A stretch of 64,000 nucleotides of DNA from Notamacropus eugenii (Eukaryota; Chordata; Mammalia; Diprotodontia; Macropodidae). The position numbers were made by a program, and so were the translations under genes. The stretch lies in contig NC_092872.1 in assembly GCF_028372415.1 (NCBI RefSeq), forward strand, positions 516,894,224 to 516,958,223, written 5' to 3'. The notes beneath the pieces were generated by a model that made no database searches, was not told where the DNA came from, and worked only from the letters and a program-made list of their open reading frames with translations. Shown in pieces: positions 10,380 to 21,698 of this stretch (its first letter is position 1; every line of letters begins with the position of its first letter).

Positions 10380-10765
10380 CTGTTAAGAGTACAGACTATA
10401 TTGCAGTTAAATCTTGTTGAATTAGCATGGCTTTCTGGAAGATATGGACCTTGAACAATATATTGGATTTGAAGAGGTGGAGAGGACCAGAGAGCGGAAG
10501 GGAGCAGTGCTTTAGGCAAGGATCATACATTTACAGATCAACTAAGAATCAGCAAAGGTCTAGAAGAAGAAAGGTTTTATCTGGGAGGATGATAAATAGA
10601 GGAAGTTGGTTGGAATAAAGATCGCTATGGAGAAAGTGAAATAGCTCTGGGAAGAGAGAACTGGAATGCTAAGGTCTAAATGTAGGAATTTGGACTTTGC
10701 TCTGTAGCCAGTGGGAGCCACTGAAACTTCATGATGGCCATCAATCCCCATTGGGTGCCATGTAA
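10380..10765 (-). mobile_element. L2 LINE ORF2/3' region, antisense
   Basis: 'aatttggactttgctctgta' and 'gccagtgggagccactgaaa' are the reverse of the L2 ORF2 segment encoding LQWLPIAYRIKSK-like residues. Degenerate. Confidence 0.55.
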
Positions 10766-10842
10766 ACAATAACTAAGACCAGTAAATGACAATCCACAGT
10801 CCTGAGTGGTTGATTTCAATCATTAAATTCAACAGACTTTTA

Positions 10843-11067
10843 AAAATTCTTGAATTAAATTTTGTTTTCAAGTCTTCATTGTCTACCTACCATCTCCTCC
10901 AAGCTTATCTTTTCTTTTTTTTAATACTATTTTATTTTCCCCCCAGTTATATGTAAAAACAATTTTTAACATTTGCTGGCTTTTTTTTTAAGTTTTGAGT
11001 TCCCTCCCTCTTCTTCCTCTTCCCTGAGACAGTAAGTAATCTGATATAGGTTTTACATACGCAGTCG
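10843..11067 (-). mobile_element. L1 3' tail, antisense, with perfect target duplication
   Basis: Antisense L1 3' end ('gtaaaaacaatttttaacat', 'ttttgagttccctccc'). It is bounded by a perfect 15-bp direct repeat 'ttcaacagactttta' at 10828-10842 and 11068-11082. The first 75 bases look like a second A-rich L1 tail, so the insert may be composite. Confidence 0.7.
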
Positions 11068-11190
11068 TTCAACAGACTTTTATTAAGTAAGCAAGATGTT
11101 GTCCTTCTAGAAGAGGAAGAGAGAGGAGAAGAGAAAGGATAAAAAGATGGAAGAGACATGAGATCAAGAATCTCACAGTCCAAAAGAGAA
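11068..11190 (-). mobile_element. L2 3' end, antisense
   Basis: 'ttcaacagacttttattaag' is the reverse of the L2 terminus, and 'atctcacagtccaaaagaga' follows as expected. The L1 tail above inserted into this L2. Confidence 0.5.
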
Positions 11191-11605
11191 AATGAAGTGC
11201 ATCATCCCATTGGCATGGGGTGATGAGGTAGGGGTTTGGGGAGGCACATGCTTCCTCCCTGCGATCATCACCATCTCATTACCTTTTGCAGGTCTCTGGA
11301 GTCAAAAAAGCATAACCATTCCTAGTCACTCCCTTCCCCCACTGTGGATTGGTGAGGAAAGGGCTATTTCTGCAGGAGCCAATTGCTCTCATCAGGACTA
11401 TACCTACAGTGAAATTATTCCCTGGACCACTGCAATCCACTATCACCATGGCCCTCCGGGCTACTCTGCCCCATACCCTAACACTACTGCATTTGGGTTC
11501 TGCCTGTCCTTGAGGCTGCCATATGCTTCATTTGGATTTGTCTCAGATGAAACTTCCATTCGTTGTGACCCTGGATGTGACTGTAGATGCCAGTGCTGCT
11601 AGGCT
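11191..11605. other. Unassigned DNA with a 136-codon open frame
   Basis: The plus strand is open from 11192 to 11602. The peptide is rich in proline and cysteine and ends in a short cysteine cluster (CDPGCDCRCQCC). No family is recognised, the start context is unremarkable, and the frame ends where a CR1/L3 begins. Probably a chance frame in old DNA. Confidence 0.25.
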
Positions 11606-12450
11606 TAGAGGCGCAGTGTTCAGAGCAAGGGAGAAGGGCATCCTGCCAAGAGTCTGGAATGCATCTGGAGTGCTGTGTTCAATTCTGAGTGCCCCATTTC
11701 AGGAAGAACGCTGACAGCTGAAGCATGTTTAGAAGAGGACAACCTGTTTTGTGAAGATCCTTGAAGCTGTGCCATGTATTGCAGGAACTGAGAGACAGAG
11801 TCACTATGTTCAAGTAGAAGGACTTTGATGTGGAAGAGAGATTCCACTTTTTTTTGGTCTGTTTTTTATATTTATTCATTGTGAACTGAAATACAGAAAG
11901 ACCAAAAAAAAAAAAAAACATTTCCTGGTACACAACACAACATAAAAACAGAATTCAATGTAAATTTCGGTATACTAATTCAATACAAATTTCTATTCCT
12001 TTCCATTTCCAGAGTGAATTTCCATTTCACACTATTTACTTAAAAAAACCAACTATGTAATTAATACTAGATATCATTTTCAAAGTTACCCTGCTTTTCT
12101 ATGCTTCCTAAGTTTTCTTTTGTACTTTGCTGTACGCTTTTTTTGAAAGAGATTCCATTTGTTCTGCTTCACCTCCCCCCCCCCCCCCCCACAGTAGTTT
12201 GCAGGGGGTAAAATCTCCAGGGAAGAGTTTGAAGGCTCTACTAGGGAAAACTAAGTAGAAATTGGGAGTTATTCAACAATGGAATGGGATGTCTCTGGAG
12301 GTAATGAATTACTCCCCCCTGGAGATCTTCAAACAAAGTCTAGATGACAGTCCTTAGGGAAGGTTGTAGAGGGAGTCCTCCTCAGGGACTTGTTAAATTA
12401 GATGACTTCTGAGGTCCCATTCAGCTCAGATACTGTGATTCTGTAAGGGA
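11606..12450 (+). mobile_element. CR1/L3 LINE 3' end, interrupted
   Basis: 'gtgctgtgttcaattctgag', then after a 300-bp insertion 'acaatggaatgggatgtctc' and the terminal 'cagatactgtgattctgtaa'. This is the CR1/L3 3' region in sense orientation. A run of 16 C lies at 12175-12190. Confidence 0.65.
11847..12147 (-). pseudogene. Antisense mRNA-derived retrocopy (3'UTR fragment)
   Basis: On the minus strand the segment ends with AATAAA (plus 11871-11876), about 15 bases of spacer, then an A run, as in a polyadenylated transcript. A perfect 10-bp duplication 'agagattcca' flanks it at 11837-11846 and 12148-12157. It sits inside a CR1/L3. No coding sequence is visible and the source gene is not recognised. 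An unnamed 3' repeat mobilised by L1 is an alternative. Confidence 0.55.
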
Positions 12451-12760
12451 ACTTGGGAGAAGTGGCAGTAAGTACAGGCAGAATGCTCTGAGCATTTTCA
12501 GAAGGGTTCACTTTCCTCCTAAGGCTTGACTAAAGCCAAGATCAGGACTAAGTAAGGAGAGTTCAAGAGCCCTTATGCCAAGTGAGATATGTTTTCCTTC
12601 AGCAGGCAAGTATTCTTCCAAATTAGTCTTGGCCCCATTTTGGACACTACGAGTGTCTGATAGGATCCAGTGTTGACATGGAACAGACTTCCCACTCCCA
12701 GATACATCAGCATCTTTGTCCAAAGGGGTCAGCATTGCCTTTAGAATCATAACAACTTGA

Positions 12761-12793
<33 letters not shown>

Positions 12794-13039
12794 TAAAATC
12801 AAATGAGTTTAAGAGAAGGGATTCCCTTCCCCCTTATTTTGGGGACTTGTCTAGGAAGAAGACTGGATGATTGAGGAGAAGGAGTGAAGGTCTCCATTGA
12901 TTTCAGCGGCTCTGAAGCACTCTCTCAAGAAAGATGATTAATTAAACCTAGGAATCTCTGGGGGAGAGGCCCAGTCTCAGGAACCACTTGTAACCACCTG
13001 TCCAAGGATTTTTCCAGCAAAACAAATAACCAAGGAGGA
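12451..13039. other. Unclassified DNA with a TA/CA microsatellite
   Basis: (AT)n followed by (AC)n at about 12762-12795. The remainder has no recognised repeat or gene. Confidence 0.5.
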
Positions 13040-13165
13040 TGGAAGAAGACTAGTTTTCATTTCCAGTTCTGCCACTAAATTGCTTGGTGACCTTAGGCAA
13101 ATCACTTCCTTCTCTGTGCTTAAGGAGAAATTGGACTGACAACTGAAGTTCAATCCAGCTCTAGC
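13040..13165 (+). repeat. MIR3-like CORE-SINE, cut by L1
   Basis: 'ttccagttctgccactaaat', 'ggtgaccttaggcaaatcac' and the tail 'ccagctctagcattctttt'. The antisense L1 starts directly at the SINE end. Confidence 0.65.
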
Positions 13166-15195
13166 ATTCTTTTTAAAAATTATTTTTAAATTGAATTGAA
13201 TTTATTTTTTGTTACATTTTAAGCTCCAAACTGTCTGCCTCCTTCCTTCCTTCCGCACTCCACACCAGAGAAGGCCACCATTATATATGTATGTGTACAT
13301 ATATGTATATATGTTTATATGCATGCATATATATGTGTATATGTATGTGCATATATACGTAAAACTACACTATGCATATTTCTGTTCATCAGTTCTTCCT
13401 CTGAAGGTGGATGGCATCTTCCTTCATAGGTCCTTTGTAGATGATTTGAATATCTGTAATACTGAGAACAGTTTAATCATTCATAGTTATTCTTTGAATA
13501 ATATTGCTGTTACTGTATACAACATTCACTTGGTTCTTCTGGCTTCACTCTTCATTACTTCATGCAAGTCTTTCCATGTTTTTCTAAAATTAACCAGTTC
13601 ATCATTTCTTACAGCACAGTAGGATTCCATCATAATCACATTCAGTCAGTCTCCAATTCACGGGCATCCCCTCAATTTCCAGTTCTTTCCCACCACAAAG
13701 AGAACTGCTATAGATACTTTAGAACATATAAGTTCTTTTCCTTCCCTTCTGCCCCCTTCACCCCAAATTATCTTGGGAAACAGACTTAAGAATGGCATTG
13801 CGGGGAACAAAAGGTATACACAGTTTTATAACTCTTTGGGCATAATTTCAGATTGTTCTTCAAAATGGTTGACTCAGTTCACAGTTCCACCAACAGTGTA
13901 TTAGTGTCTCAGTTTTTCCACAGTCCCTTCAATGTTTATCGTTTCCCCCTCCTATCATTTTAGCCAATCAGATAGGTGTGAGATGATATCTCAAAGTTGC
14001 TTTAATTTACATTTCTTTAATTGATGATTTAGAGTATTTTTTCATATGACTATATATATACATATATATAGCTTTAATATCTTCCTCCAAAAATTGCCTG
14101 TTCATCTTCTGACTATTTATCAGCTGGGGAATGACTCATATCCTTATAAATTTGACAAAGTTCTGTATATATTTGAGATAAGACCTTTATCTGAGAATCT
14201 GTCCATAAAATTTTCCCCCTAATTTTCTTTCTAATCTTAATGACAGTTTTATTTGTACAAAAACTTTTTGGTGTAATCAAAATTATCCATTTTACACTTC
14301 ACAATGCTATCTCTTGTTTATTGATAAATTCTTCTTTTATCCATAAATCTGACAGGTAGTATGTTGCATGTTCTTCTAATTTACTTATGATATCTCCCTT
14401 TATGTCTAGGTCGTATCCATTTTGACCTGATCTTGATAAATGGTGTAAGATATTAATCTATACCTATTTTCTGCCAGACTGTTTTCCAGTTTTCCACCAA
14501 TTTTTGCCTAATAGTGAATTCTTATCTGAAAAGCTTAAATCTTTACATTTGTCAAACACAAGATTACTATAAGCGTTTACTACTGTATATTGTATGTCTA
14601 CTCTGTTCCACTGACCCACCTTTCTGTTTCTTAGCCAGTATCAGATAGTTTGATAATGACTACCTTTAAGACCTGGTACTGCTAGACCTCCTTTGTTTAC
14701 TTTTTTTTTTCATTAATCCCTTGATATTCTTTGTTCTTCCCAGTGAATTTTGTTATTTTTTCTAGCTCAGTAAAATAATTTTTTGGTAATTTAATTGAAA
14801 TGGCATTGAATAAGTAGATTAGTAGAATTGGTAGATTAGTATAGTAGAATTGTCATTTTATTACATTGGCTCTACCCACTCATGAACAATTACTATTTCT
14901 TCACTTATTTAAATCTGACTTTATTTGTATAAAAATTGTTGTATAATTTTATTCATGTAATTCCTCTGTTTGTCTTGGCAAGTCTTCTCCCAGATATTTT
15001 ATGCTGTCTACAGTTATTTTAAATGAAGTATTTCTTACTACCTCTTCTTGTAAGGTTTTGTTGGAGATGTGTAGAAATGCTGATGATTTGTATGGATTTA
15101 TTTTATATCCTGCTACTTCACTAAAATTATTAATTGTTTTAACTAGCTTTTTAGTTGCCAGTTCTAAGCATTCTTTAATTTTTTTCAACTTAAGC
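13166..15195 (-). mobile_element. L1 LINE, antisense, 5'-truncated (about 2 kb)
   Basis: The minus-strand peptide from 15188 to 14949 (NNFSEVAGYKINPYKSSAFL ... IKYLGEDL) matches the L1 ORF2 reverse-transcriptase 3' region (NxFSxVxGYKIN ... IKYLG). Downstream is degenerate ORF2 C-terminal sequence, then the 3'UTR with a TATG/TATA microsatellite at 13280-13365. Many stops elsewhere show an inactive copy. The endonuclease and catalytic core are absent because the copy is truncated at about 15195. Confidence 0.88.
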
Positions 15196-16129
15196 CCAGG
15201 CCCACTTTAGGTTCTGATATCTCATTCTTCTGTGACTATCCTGTCATTCCACCACCAACACCTCTCCCCCACCCCCCAATATTTACCAGGCTTACTTCCT
15301 ACCCTGAGGCTCAGCCTCTTCACTAAGCCCAACATTTACTCATTTGGTTTTTTCCCATATTTCTCTCCCAGCTCTCCCAAGTAGGTGATTGATGGATGTT
15401 TGTTCTATTTTCTGAGTACCTTCCCCAGAAATGTGGCCTTAAGAATTGAGTACTCAGGAAAAGCAGCCCAGGATAGTTGATGCAGGACCATGTCTCCACT
15501 TCTAGATGGATATGTATCTATATCTATATATGTGGCTAGGTCTCCACATGCATGGCTGTATATAAACATGTGTCTATATGTAAATACATGACTGGGTACA
15601 TGTCTGTGTATTAGTTCCTTGATATTAAAATGAATCCTATTGTCACCTCCCACCAGATAATCTGAGCCCAGAAATCTGGAAAGCAGATGGAGGCCACCAG
15701 GAATCTTCTATCTCCCGGGACACAGTATTTGACTCCAGCCAGGCCTTCCCCAGGGCAAGCATCTCCTCCCCCTCCTCTTCAGCTTTCTTTACCTCTTTTC
15801 ATTGGTGGGAAGATGGGGTGGGGTAGGGAATGGAAACTTGCCTTTAGAACTAAGATTCAGGGAGCATTGTTCACACGGACTGGGAGTCCTCTCTGCTTCT
15901 TCGGAGCAAGGGTCAGTGCCCTCCCTGTGGGGGTCAGAGCTCAGGGTTACCTCCCAGAACTGGGGAAGCCCCTACTGATAAGGCTAGGGAGCACCTTCTC
16001 CCCTCAGAACATTTGGGTTAACTGTGCCAGTTACCTGTAGCCCTGGTGATTTCTTCGCTCATTTCCTGAAACCATTATTATTGTTATTAATAATATGGAT
16101 AACAACCATATGATTCTTAGTGCCCTTAT
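15196..16129. other. Mostly unique DNA
   Basis: No repeat recognised between the L1 and the SINE cluster. A 117-codon plus frame (15687-16040) is proline- and glycine-rich with no family features. The 15690-16040 block is repeat-free and GC-richer, and could be conserved non-coding DNA. Confidence 0.35.
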
Positions 16130-16540
16130 TGTTAGCAAAAATAACAGCCCCCATTTCCATGGTTTAAGGCTTTGTTGTTGTTTGGGCCATTAAGCATATC
16201 TGACTTTTTGTAATCCCATTTGGGATTTTCTTGGCAAAGATACTGGAGTAGTTTGCCATTTTTTTCTCCAGCTCATGGATGAGACAACTGAGGCAAACAG
16301 GGTTAAGTGACTTGCTTGGGGTCACACAGTTAATAAGTGTCTGATTTGAACTCAGGTCCTCCTGACTGCAGGGCCAGTGCTCTATGCACTGTGCCACCTA
16401 GCTGCGCTGCTTTAAGGTTTACAAAATGCTTTAATCAATAGACTTGTGAGAGAGTCTAAATATTTTTATCCCCATTTTACACATGAAGACATTAAGGCCC
16501 TGAGGTCCCATAGCAAGTACAAAGTTTTTGTAACACTAAT
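16130..16540 (-). repeat. CORE-SINE (L2-type tail) split by another SINE
   Basis: The tail at 16130-16173 resumes at 16411 ('tttaaggtttacaaaatgct', 'cccattttacacatgaagac'). Confidence 0.6.
16174..16410 (-). repeat. CORE-SINE with RTE/BovB-type tail, nested
   Basis: 'gttgttgtttgggccattaa' tail, 'cttggcaaagatactggagt', the core 'gacttgcttggggtcacaca', and a head ending 'ctgtgccacctagctgc'. Inexact 11-bp target duplication 'tttaaggcttt' (16163) and 'tttaaggttta' (16411). Confidence 0.78.
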
Positions 16541-16690
16541 TGGGCTCAGGATTGTCCCTTTCCATGTGTGTCTGGTCTTCCAAATAGATTGTGAACCTAG
16601 GAAGAAGTGAGTCTGTATTTTATGCCTGTTTATCTCCCCCAGAGCGCATAGCACAGGTCTGGACATATAAGGCATCCAGTTTTAAATGCA
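16541..16690 (+). mobile_element. L2 LINE 3' terminus
   Basis: 'tagattgtgaacctaggaag', 'agcgcatagcacaggtctgg' and the terminal 'ataaggcatcca' follow the L2 3' end. Confidence 0.5.
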
Positions 16691-17734
16691 GTTTTAAGCT
16701 TTTTTTAGCTTATGTCTTAGTGCTTTAACCTTTGCTAGCTCAAAACTGCACTAAGACTTTGGGGACACCCCATATAGTAAGGGCTAAATAAATATCTACT
16801 TATTAGTTGAAGAATTGAGATACCACATATTTTCTACCCTAACAGCAGAGATTGGGAGCCAAGACTCATGACTTGCTTTGCTTGTTTTCTTTCCTGTCGC
16901 TGCTCCTTCCCCGTTCCTGCCCCCTGCCTCCATCTCTAAGGAACTCTCATCCAAAGTGTTCAATCACATCTTGGGGGAGAACATGCTTGAGAGGCCCCCT
17001 GCACTTATATACCATGCCTGGCATGGGAATGAGAGGAAGTATAGCACTGAGAAAGGCTAACTCAACAGTTATGCTTTGGGGGCATCTGTGAACTGAAAGA
17101 ATCTCACCACTGTGCGATCTTGGAGGGAATATAAAGTACAAGGGAAAGTATTCAGGAGGGAAAACAATCCATTGGTACATTGGGTGAGCAGCCTGAAAAT
17201 ATGCAGATTTCCCAGGTCTTTAGAGAGATATGCAAAATTAGGGCTCCTGGCTGGTGAACACAAAGGCACCCTTGTGTAATTTGCAGGGCCTGGACATTTT
17301 TTAACTGAGGGGAGAGTATATGCTCAGTTATGCTCCAGAACAAATTTCACCTTCCTCCATTTTCTCCTGAACAAGTGAGTGCTTTTGCTCACTATTCAGT
17401 GAATGAATTTGCTTTGTCATGGGTACTTGTTGCCCCACTCATACTATACATTCATTAAGGAATTAATAGCTAGTTCAAAAATTTGAGGTGGTAGTCTTTG
17501 CAGGGAGTTTGAAGAACTTAAGAGGGAAAAAGAGAAAGTGGTTAGATGGAGCAGAGTTGGACTATGTGAAAATGAGGACTTAGTTCCCTGGTGGGAGGTC
17601 TATACAACCACTTGACCCTACGGATTGCAGTAATTACTTTGAAATATCAGTGGAGAAGTGAGGAGTGAAAGGAGCTTGAAACATGGAACAATAAGGCACA
17701 ATCAAATCAACACCATTATTGGCACTGGAAAGGG
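16691..17734. other. Unique-looking non-coding DNA (about 1 kb)
   Basis: No repeat recognised. Contains two octamer-like 'atatgcaaaatta/atatgcagatt' words near 17200-17240, which may be chance. No exon supported. Confidence 0.35.
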
Positions 17735-17895
17735 AGTGTCAATCAACTCCCATGTGACATCACTCATTATCTCTATGACTTCCTAGACTGTAAGTTCCTC
17801 AAAGGTAAGACTTGTCTTTTGTATTTCTATCCCCAGGGCTTTGCTCTGTATTTGGCACATAAAAGAGATTGATAAATGTTTTTTCATTCATTTAT
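17735..17895 (+). mobile_element. L2 LINE 3' terminus
   Basis: 'agactgtaagttcctcaaag', 'tgtatttctatccccagggc' and 'tggcacataaaagagattga' give the L2 3' end in sense orientation. Confidence 0.65.
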
Positions 17896-18025
17896 TGAGA
17901 GACCATCAATCAGCAAACACATATTAAGTTATTACTATAGAACAGGAAAATCATCTCTGCTTTCAGAGAATTTACATTCTAAGGAGGGAGACAACATATA
18001 CATAAACTGTGCTTGCAAGATAAAT

Positions 18026-18561
18026 GGTTGTTGTTTGTCCTTTGTTTTCAAAGACAACCAGTGATATCATGGGAGATGTGTTGACTTGAGTGTGAATTGA
18101 AGTGAGGCAGAGTTGCACAAAGTCTCACTCTCTTCCTAAGTCATCAAAGTTCAGTGGCAAGACAAAAGTCAAGATGACCAATAATGGCCCAGAATTCAGT
18201 GGATGATCTTTGAGTCTTTGTTGTTTGACCAAAGTCTAAGAGCCCCCGTAGTACTTGCTTCAGCCGTCTTTGCGGGCATTGGAACAAAGTCTTCTCGTCT
18301 ACTCATTCTACCAGGGGAAGTCTTCACAAGCTTTGTGTAGACGTTCCCTTAACTCACCAACAGGTCTGAGGCCTATCAGTTACCCCCAACTTGGTTCAGC
18401 CCATCTGCTGAGATGTTTACTGGGACGTGGCCACTGCACATGCTACAGAGCCATAGGTGAGAGTTGGGTGAAAAATGGATGCCAAAAGTGAGTGAGCAGT
18501 CCTGAAAAGGGCTCAGCAAGCCCTCACATCAGAGGAGCTTCTGACCACCCCATACACCCCT
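18026..18561 (+). repeat. 536-bp marsupial interspersed repeat, family not named
   Basis: A dense, relatively well preserved block ('tttgtcctttgttttcaaag', 'gaagtgaggcagagttgcac', 'gccagttacccc'-like text). I recognise it as an abundant marsupial repeat but cannot name it. An 8-bp duplication 'agataaat' (18018-18025, 18562-18569) bounds it within an L2. The 78-codon frame inside is incidental. Confidence 0.55.
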
Positions 18562-18584
18562 AGATAAATACAGAATAATACCTT

Positions 18585-18665
18585 AATAAAATAATATATA
18601 TAATATATAATATAAATAAGTAAAAATAATATACAAATAAATAAAAATAATATATAATAAATACC
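18585..18665. repeat. AT-rich low-complexity tract
   Basis: Degenerate (AATA)n/(TAA)n repeat. Confidence 0.85.
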
Positions 18666-19069
18666 TTAAAGGAGAAGGTGCTTGCAAATGAGCGGATGAG
18701 AAAGGCCTCCAGAAGAATACAGTGCTTGAGCTGACTCTTAAGGCAGTGGAATGGCAGATGGAGAGTCTATCAGGACCTTTGAGTTTGTGGAGAAGAATAA
18801 CACATTAAGAAACTGGCAAGGTAGGAAGACGTTAGATTGTAAATAGCTTTAGTTTAATGTCAAATGGAGTTTTTATTTGATCCTAGAGGCAATAGTGAGC
18901 CACTGCATTTTATTGAGTAGCAGATTGACATGAGCAAGTCTACATTTTAAGAAAATCACTTTGGAAATTGATAGATAGGATGGATGGAGAGGAGTAGAGA
19001 AAGATTTAAGGTAGAAAGTCCAATGAAAAGTGACTGCAAAAGTTCATCCAGAGGAACAGAAGAGGAGAA

Positions 19070-19485
19070 TCATGAAAAAAGGTAGAAATGAGGGATAAAT
19101 AGCACTTCCAAACTTCAAACTATATTATAAAGTGCAGTCATCAAAACCCTTTGGTATCAATGGAATAGACTAGAGTAAGGAGAATCAGAAATAATGAGAC
19201 TCAATAACCTAGTTTTTCATAAAGCCAAAAACGTATATTACTTGGGAAAGAACTCTATCTAATGAGAATGGTTGGGAAAACTGAAAAGCAGTCTGACAGA
19301 ATTTAGACTAATTACACAGTTTTCCACAATAAATTCAAACTGGATATACAACCTGATTATTAAAAGTCATACCATTAAAAAATTCCAAAAGAAGCAGCTT
19401 CTATGCCTTTTGCAGCTATGAAAAGGAGATGTATTTTTTTCTAGCGGATATTATCAATTTATCAAAGAAAGGTAAACTTTTAAAA
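19070..19485 (+). mobile_element. L1 LINE ORF2 fragment
   Basis: 'aaactatattataaagtgca' and 'cagtcatcaaaaccctttgg' encode the ...LYYKAVIKT.. stretch of L1 ORF2. The sequence then runs to 'gaaaaggagatgtatttttt'. It is collinear with the L1 that resumes at about 21425. Confidence 0.7.
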
Positions 19486-21424
19486 AACAAGAGTGAGCCT
19501 ATCACAGCTTTAAGTGCTGTGTAGGCTAACAAACAAACGAAAGGTTAACACACCTTCTGTATCTGCTTTCTTGCAGGGGCAAAGGACCTGGCTCCAGAAT
19601 CAAGTCCCTCTCTTCTTACACATGGATATTCTGTTTTGCTTGGAAACATTTCCCCAACCTCACTTGTGATATCACACTGAAAATTTCCCAGACACCTCCT
19701 CTTCTGCTTATAGGATGCTAAAAAGTCTGGGGTGAGGCTACTCTGGAAATATGTAATGTCAGCAGCTTAGTTCCACCATGCAAAGTAAAATAAGTACAGT
19801 ACAGAATTAGAATAAGTTTGAAGAAACTTAGCATGAGAGGTGAATCTGATTCCTATCAGATCTTCCCACTTTATTTTACCTTTAGTTCTAGACATTTCAT
19901 AAAGGAATTCTGGTGTCATGTTAGCAGGTTGGAAAAGAGTGTCAGTCACGCTTTTATTTTACTCTGCCTTTCCCCAAGATGAGTCTGGGCAGGCAATTCA
20001 GTGACCTAAATTCAAATATGGAACAATATTCCAAAACAAAAATGGTCTCTTCAATTTGAGTTGTCAAGCAGGTAACTGGGAAGATGCCCAGAAGTGAAGA
20101 AACAGAGCTCTCAACTTTAAAAAAATAAAAGACGCAGAAGGAGAGAGAAAATGCTCAACCTTGGTCAAAAAGATAAATGTACCAGAGGCCTGGGAAAATT
20201 TACCATTTCAAACTAGTGACCTCCTAAATAAGAAAGGGAGATTGTGTTTCTAGCATAAACCCATTTAGTTCCTCCCCTCCTTTGAACTGGGAAGGGAAAA
20301 GAGGAGAAATTCCCTTTCGAAAGAGTAAATATTAAGTACTGCATGCCCAGCTCTTTCCTCTAGAGATCAAGGGAGCTTGCTTATTTTTGAGTGGACACTC
20401 ATGCCTTTGTGGATGGGTGTGCTGGCCCTGCTGCTTCACAGAGAATTTTTGGTTGGATTCTCCTAGATTCTCTTTTTCTATGTATGTATATATGGATGGA
20501 TGGATGTGTATGTGTGTATGTATACATATATACACATACATATGTGTGTATTTATGTATATATGTGGGTACATATGTATGTATAGAAACACACATGCACA
20601 TACATGTTCTGCACCTCTTGGTCTGGATCCTCCTCCTCTTCCTCCTCTCCTTCTTCATCTTCATCTTCCTCCTCTTCTCTGGCCCCTTTCTCCCTAGCTG
20701 TATCCCCACCCCTGCAATCTCTTCCATATGAGCAAGTGCATGAGTATACTGTTCATTGCTGCTAAATGCTTTGGACAGTGGTTGGGAAGTGGGTATTAAG
20801 CTACACCCCAGAGTCTTCCGCACAGCTGTTGAGATGGGCATTGTGCTTGTTGTGCAGAGAAAACAGCTTCATGGTGCGGCTGGGTTGGATCCCTTGTGGA
20901 ACTTTAGGAAGATCCGTTGTTTTCAAAAACTCTTCTGCAGCACCAGAGGCATTCAAGTCCTCCCTCTCCCCCCAACAAAACTGACAAGACTGGTCCTCAG
21001 TCTACTGTGTATGACTCTTAATTACTGGGATGCTTAGTTATCTCGGTAACAGGCTCTTTAAAGATGGATGCTGTCTGCTGGGTGGGGTGAAGCAGGCTGG
21101 GAAGACTGCTGTATTAAATCTGGCTTTCCCTTGACTGGATTAGAATAGCCAGAGTGCGTCCTCTGCCTGTTTTTGTTCATCTTATTCATGAGCATTTTTT
21201 TTGTTCAGGTCCTTAGAGCTCCCAGGTAATGGACTACCTGAGGTTTGCTTTAGAATTTCTTCCTCCTTTGGAATTATGTTTATGCAATCGCAGTGAGTGC
21301 CTCATAGAGAAATAACCCAAGCACCAGCAGTCTCCTAGTCAAGAACCCCTCTGGCTGGCGCTTCATTAAGCTTCCTGGGAAATAGGAACTAGGAACCCTC
21401 TTCCCTATCACACACAGTTCCCTT
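19486..21424. other. 1.9-kb unclassified segment between two collinear L1 pieces
   Basis: No gene supported. It holds a TATG/GGAT-type microsatellite (20480-20600), a pyrimidine-rich run (20620-20690) and otherwise unique-looking DNA. It is probably an inserted element of unrecognised type, or DNA carried with it. The 169-codon minus frame 20332-20841 runs through the microsatellite and is not credible. Confidence 0.4.
20480..20600. repeat. Compound TATG/TGGA/CATA microsatellite
   Basis: 'tatgtatgtatata', 'ggatggatggatg' and '(tg)n/(ca)n' stretches in succession. Confidence 0.9.
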
Positions 21425-21658
21425 GGAGATGTATTCTTAACCAAATAAGGGATAGAGGCCTTATTACACAAGAGAAAATAGCTCATTTTGACTACATGAA
21501 ATTGAAAAATATTTGCACAAACAAAATTGATGCATGTATGATAAGAAGGGAAAGTCAACTGGGGGGAAATCTTTGTATCAGATTTTTCAGATAAGAATTT
21601 GGTATCCTACATATATATATACATATATATAATTATTGGATATATAGTATAATTATAT

Positions 21659-21698
<40 letters not shown>

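Larger units (their letters stand above)
17898..19060 (-). mobile_element. L2 LINE, antisense, left part
   Basis: Starts with the reverse 3' terminus ('aatcagcaaacacatattaa'). It resumes at 18570 after a 536-bp insert, and at 18850-18960 shows the reverse of the LQWLP-type ORF2 region ('gcaatagtgagccactgcat', 'agaaaatcactttggaaatt'). Its continuation is at 22926-23210. Confidence 0.65.

Noticed and set aside
11192-11602. 136-codon plus frame ending in a cysteine cluster
   Set aside because: No family match, ends at a CR1/L3 boundary, no splice or promoter support. Kept only as a note in the features.
15687-16040. 117-codon plus frame
   Set aside because: Low-complexity composition and no recognisable domain. 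Chance frames of this size are expected in GC-richer DNA.
20332-20841. 169-codon minus-strand frame
   Set aside because: More than a third is translated microsatellite and pyrimidine tract, and overlapping frames are open on the plus strand.
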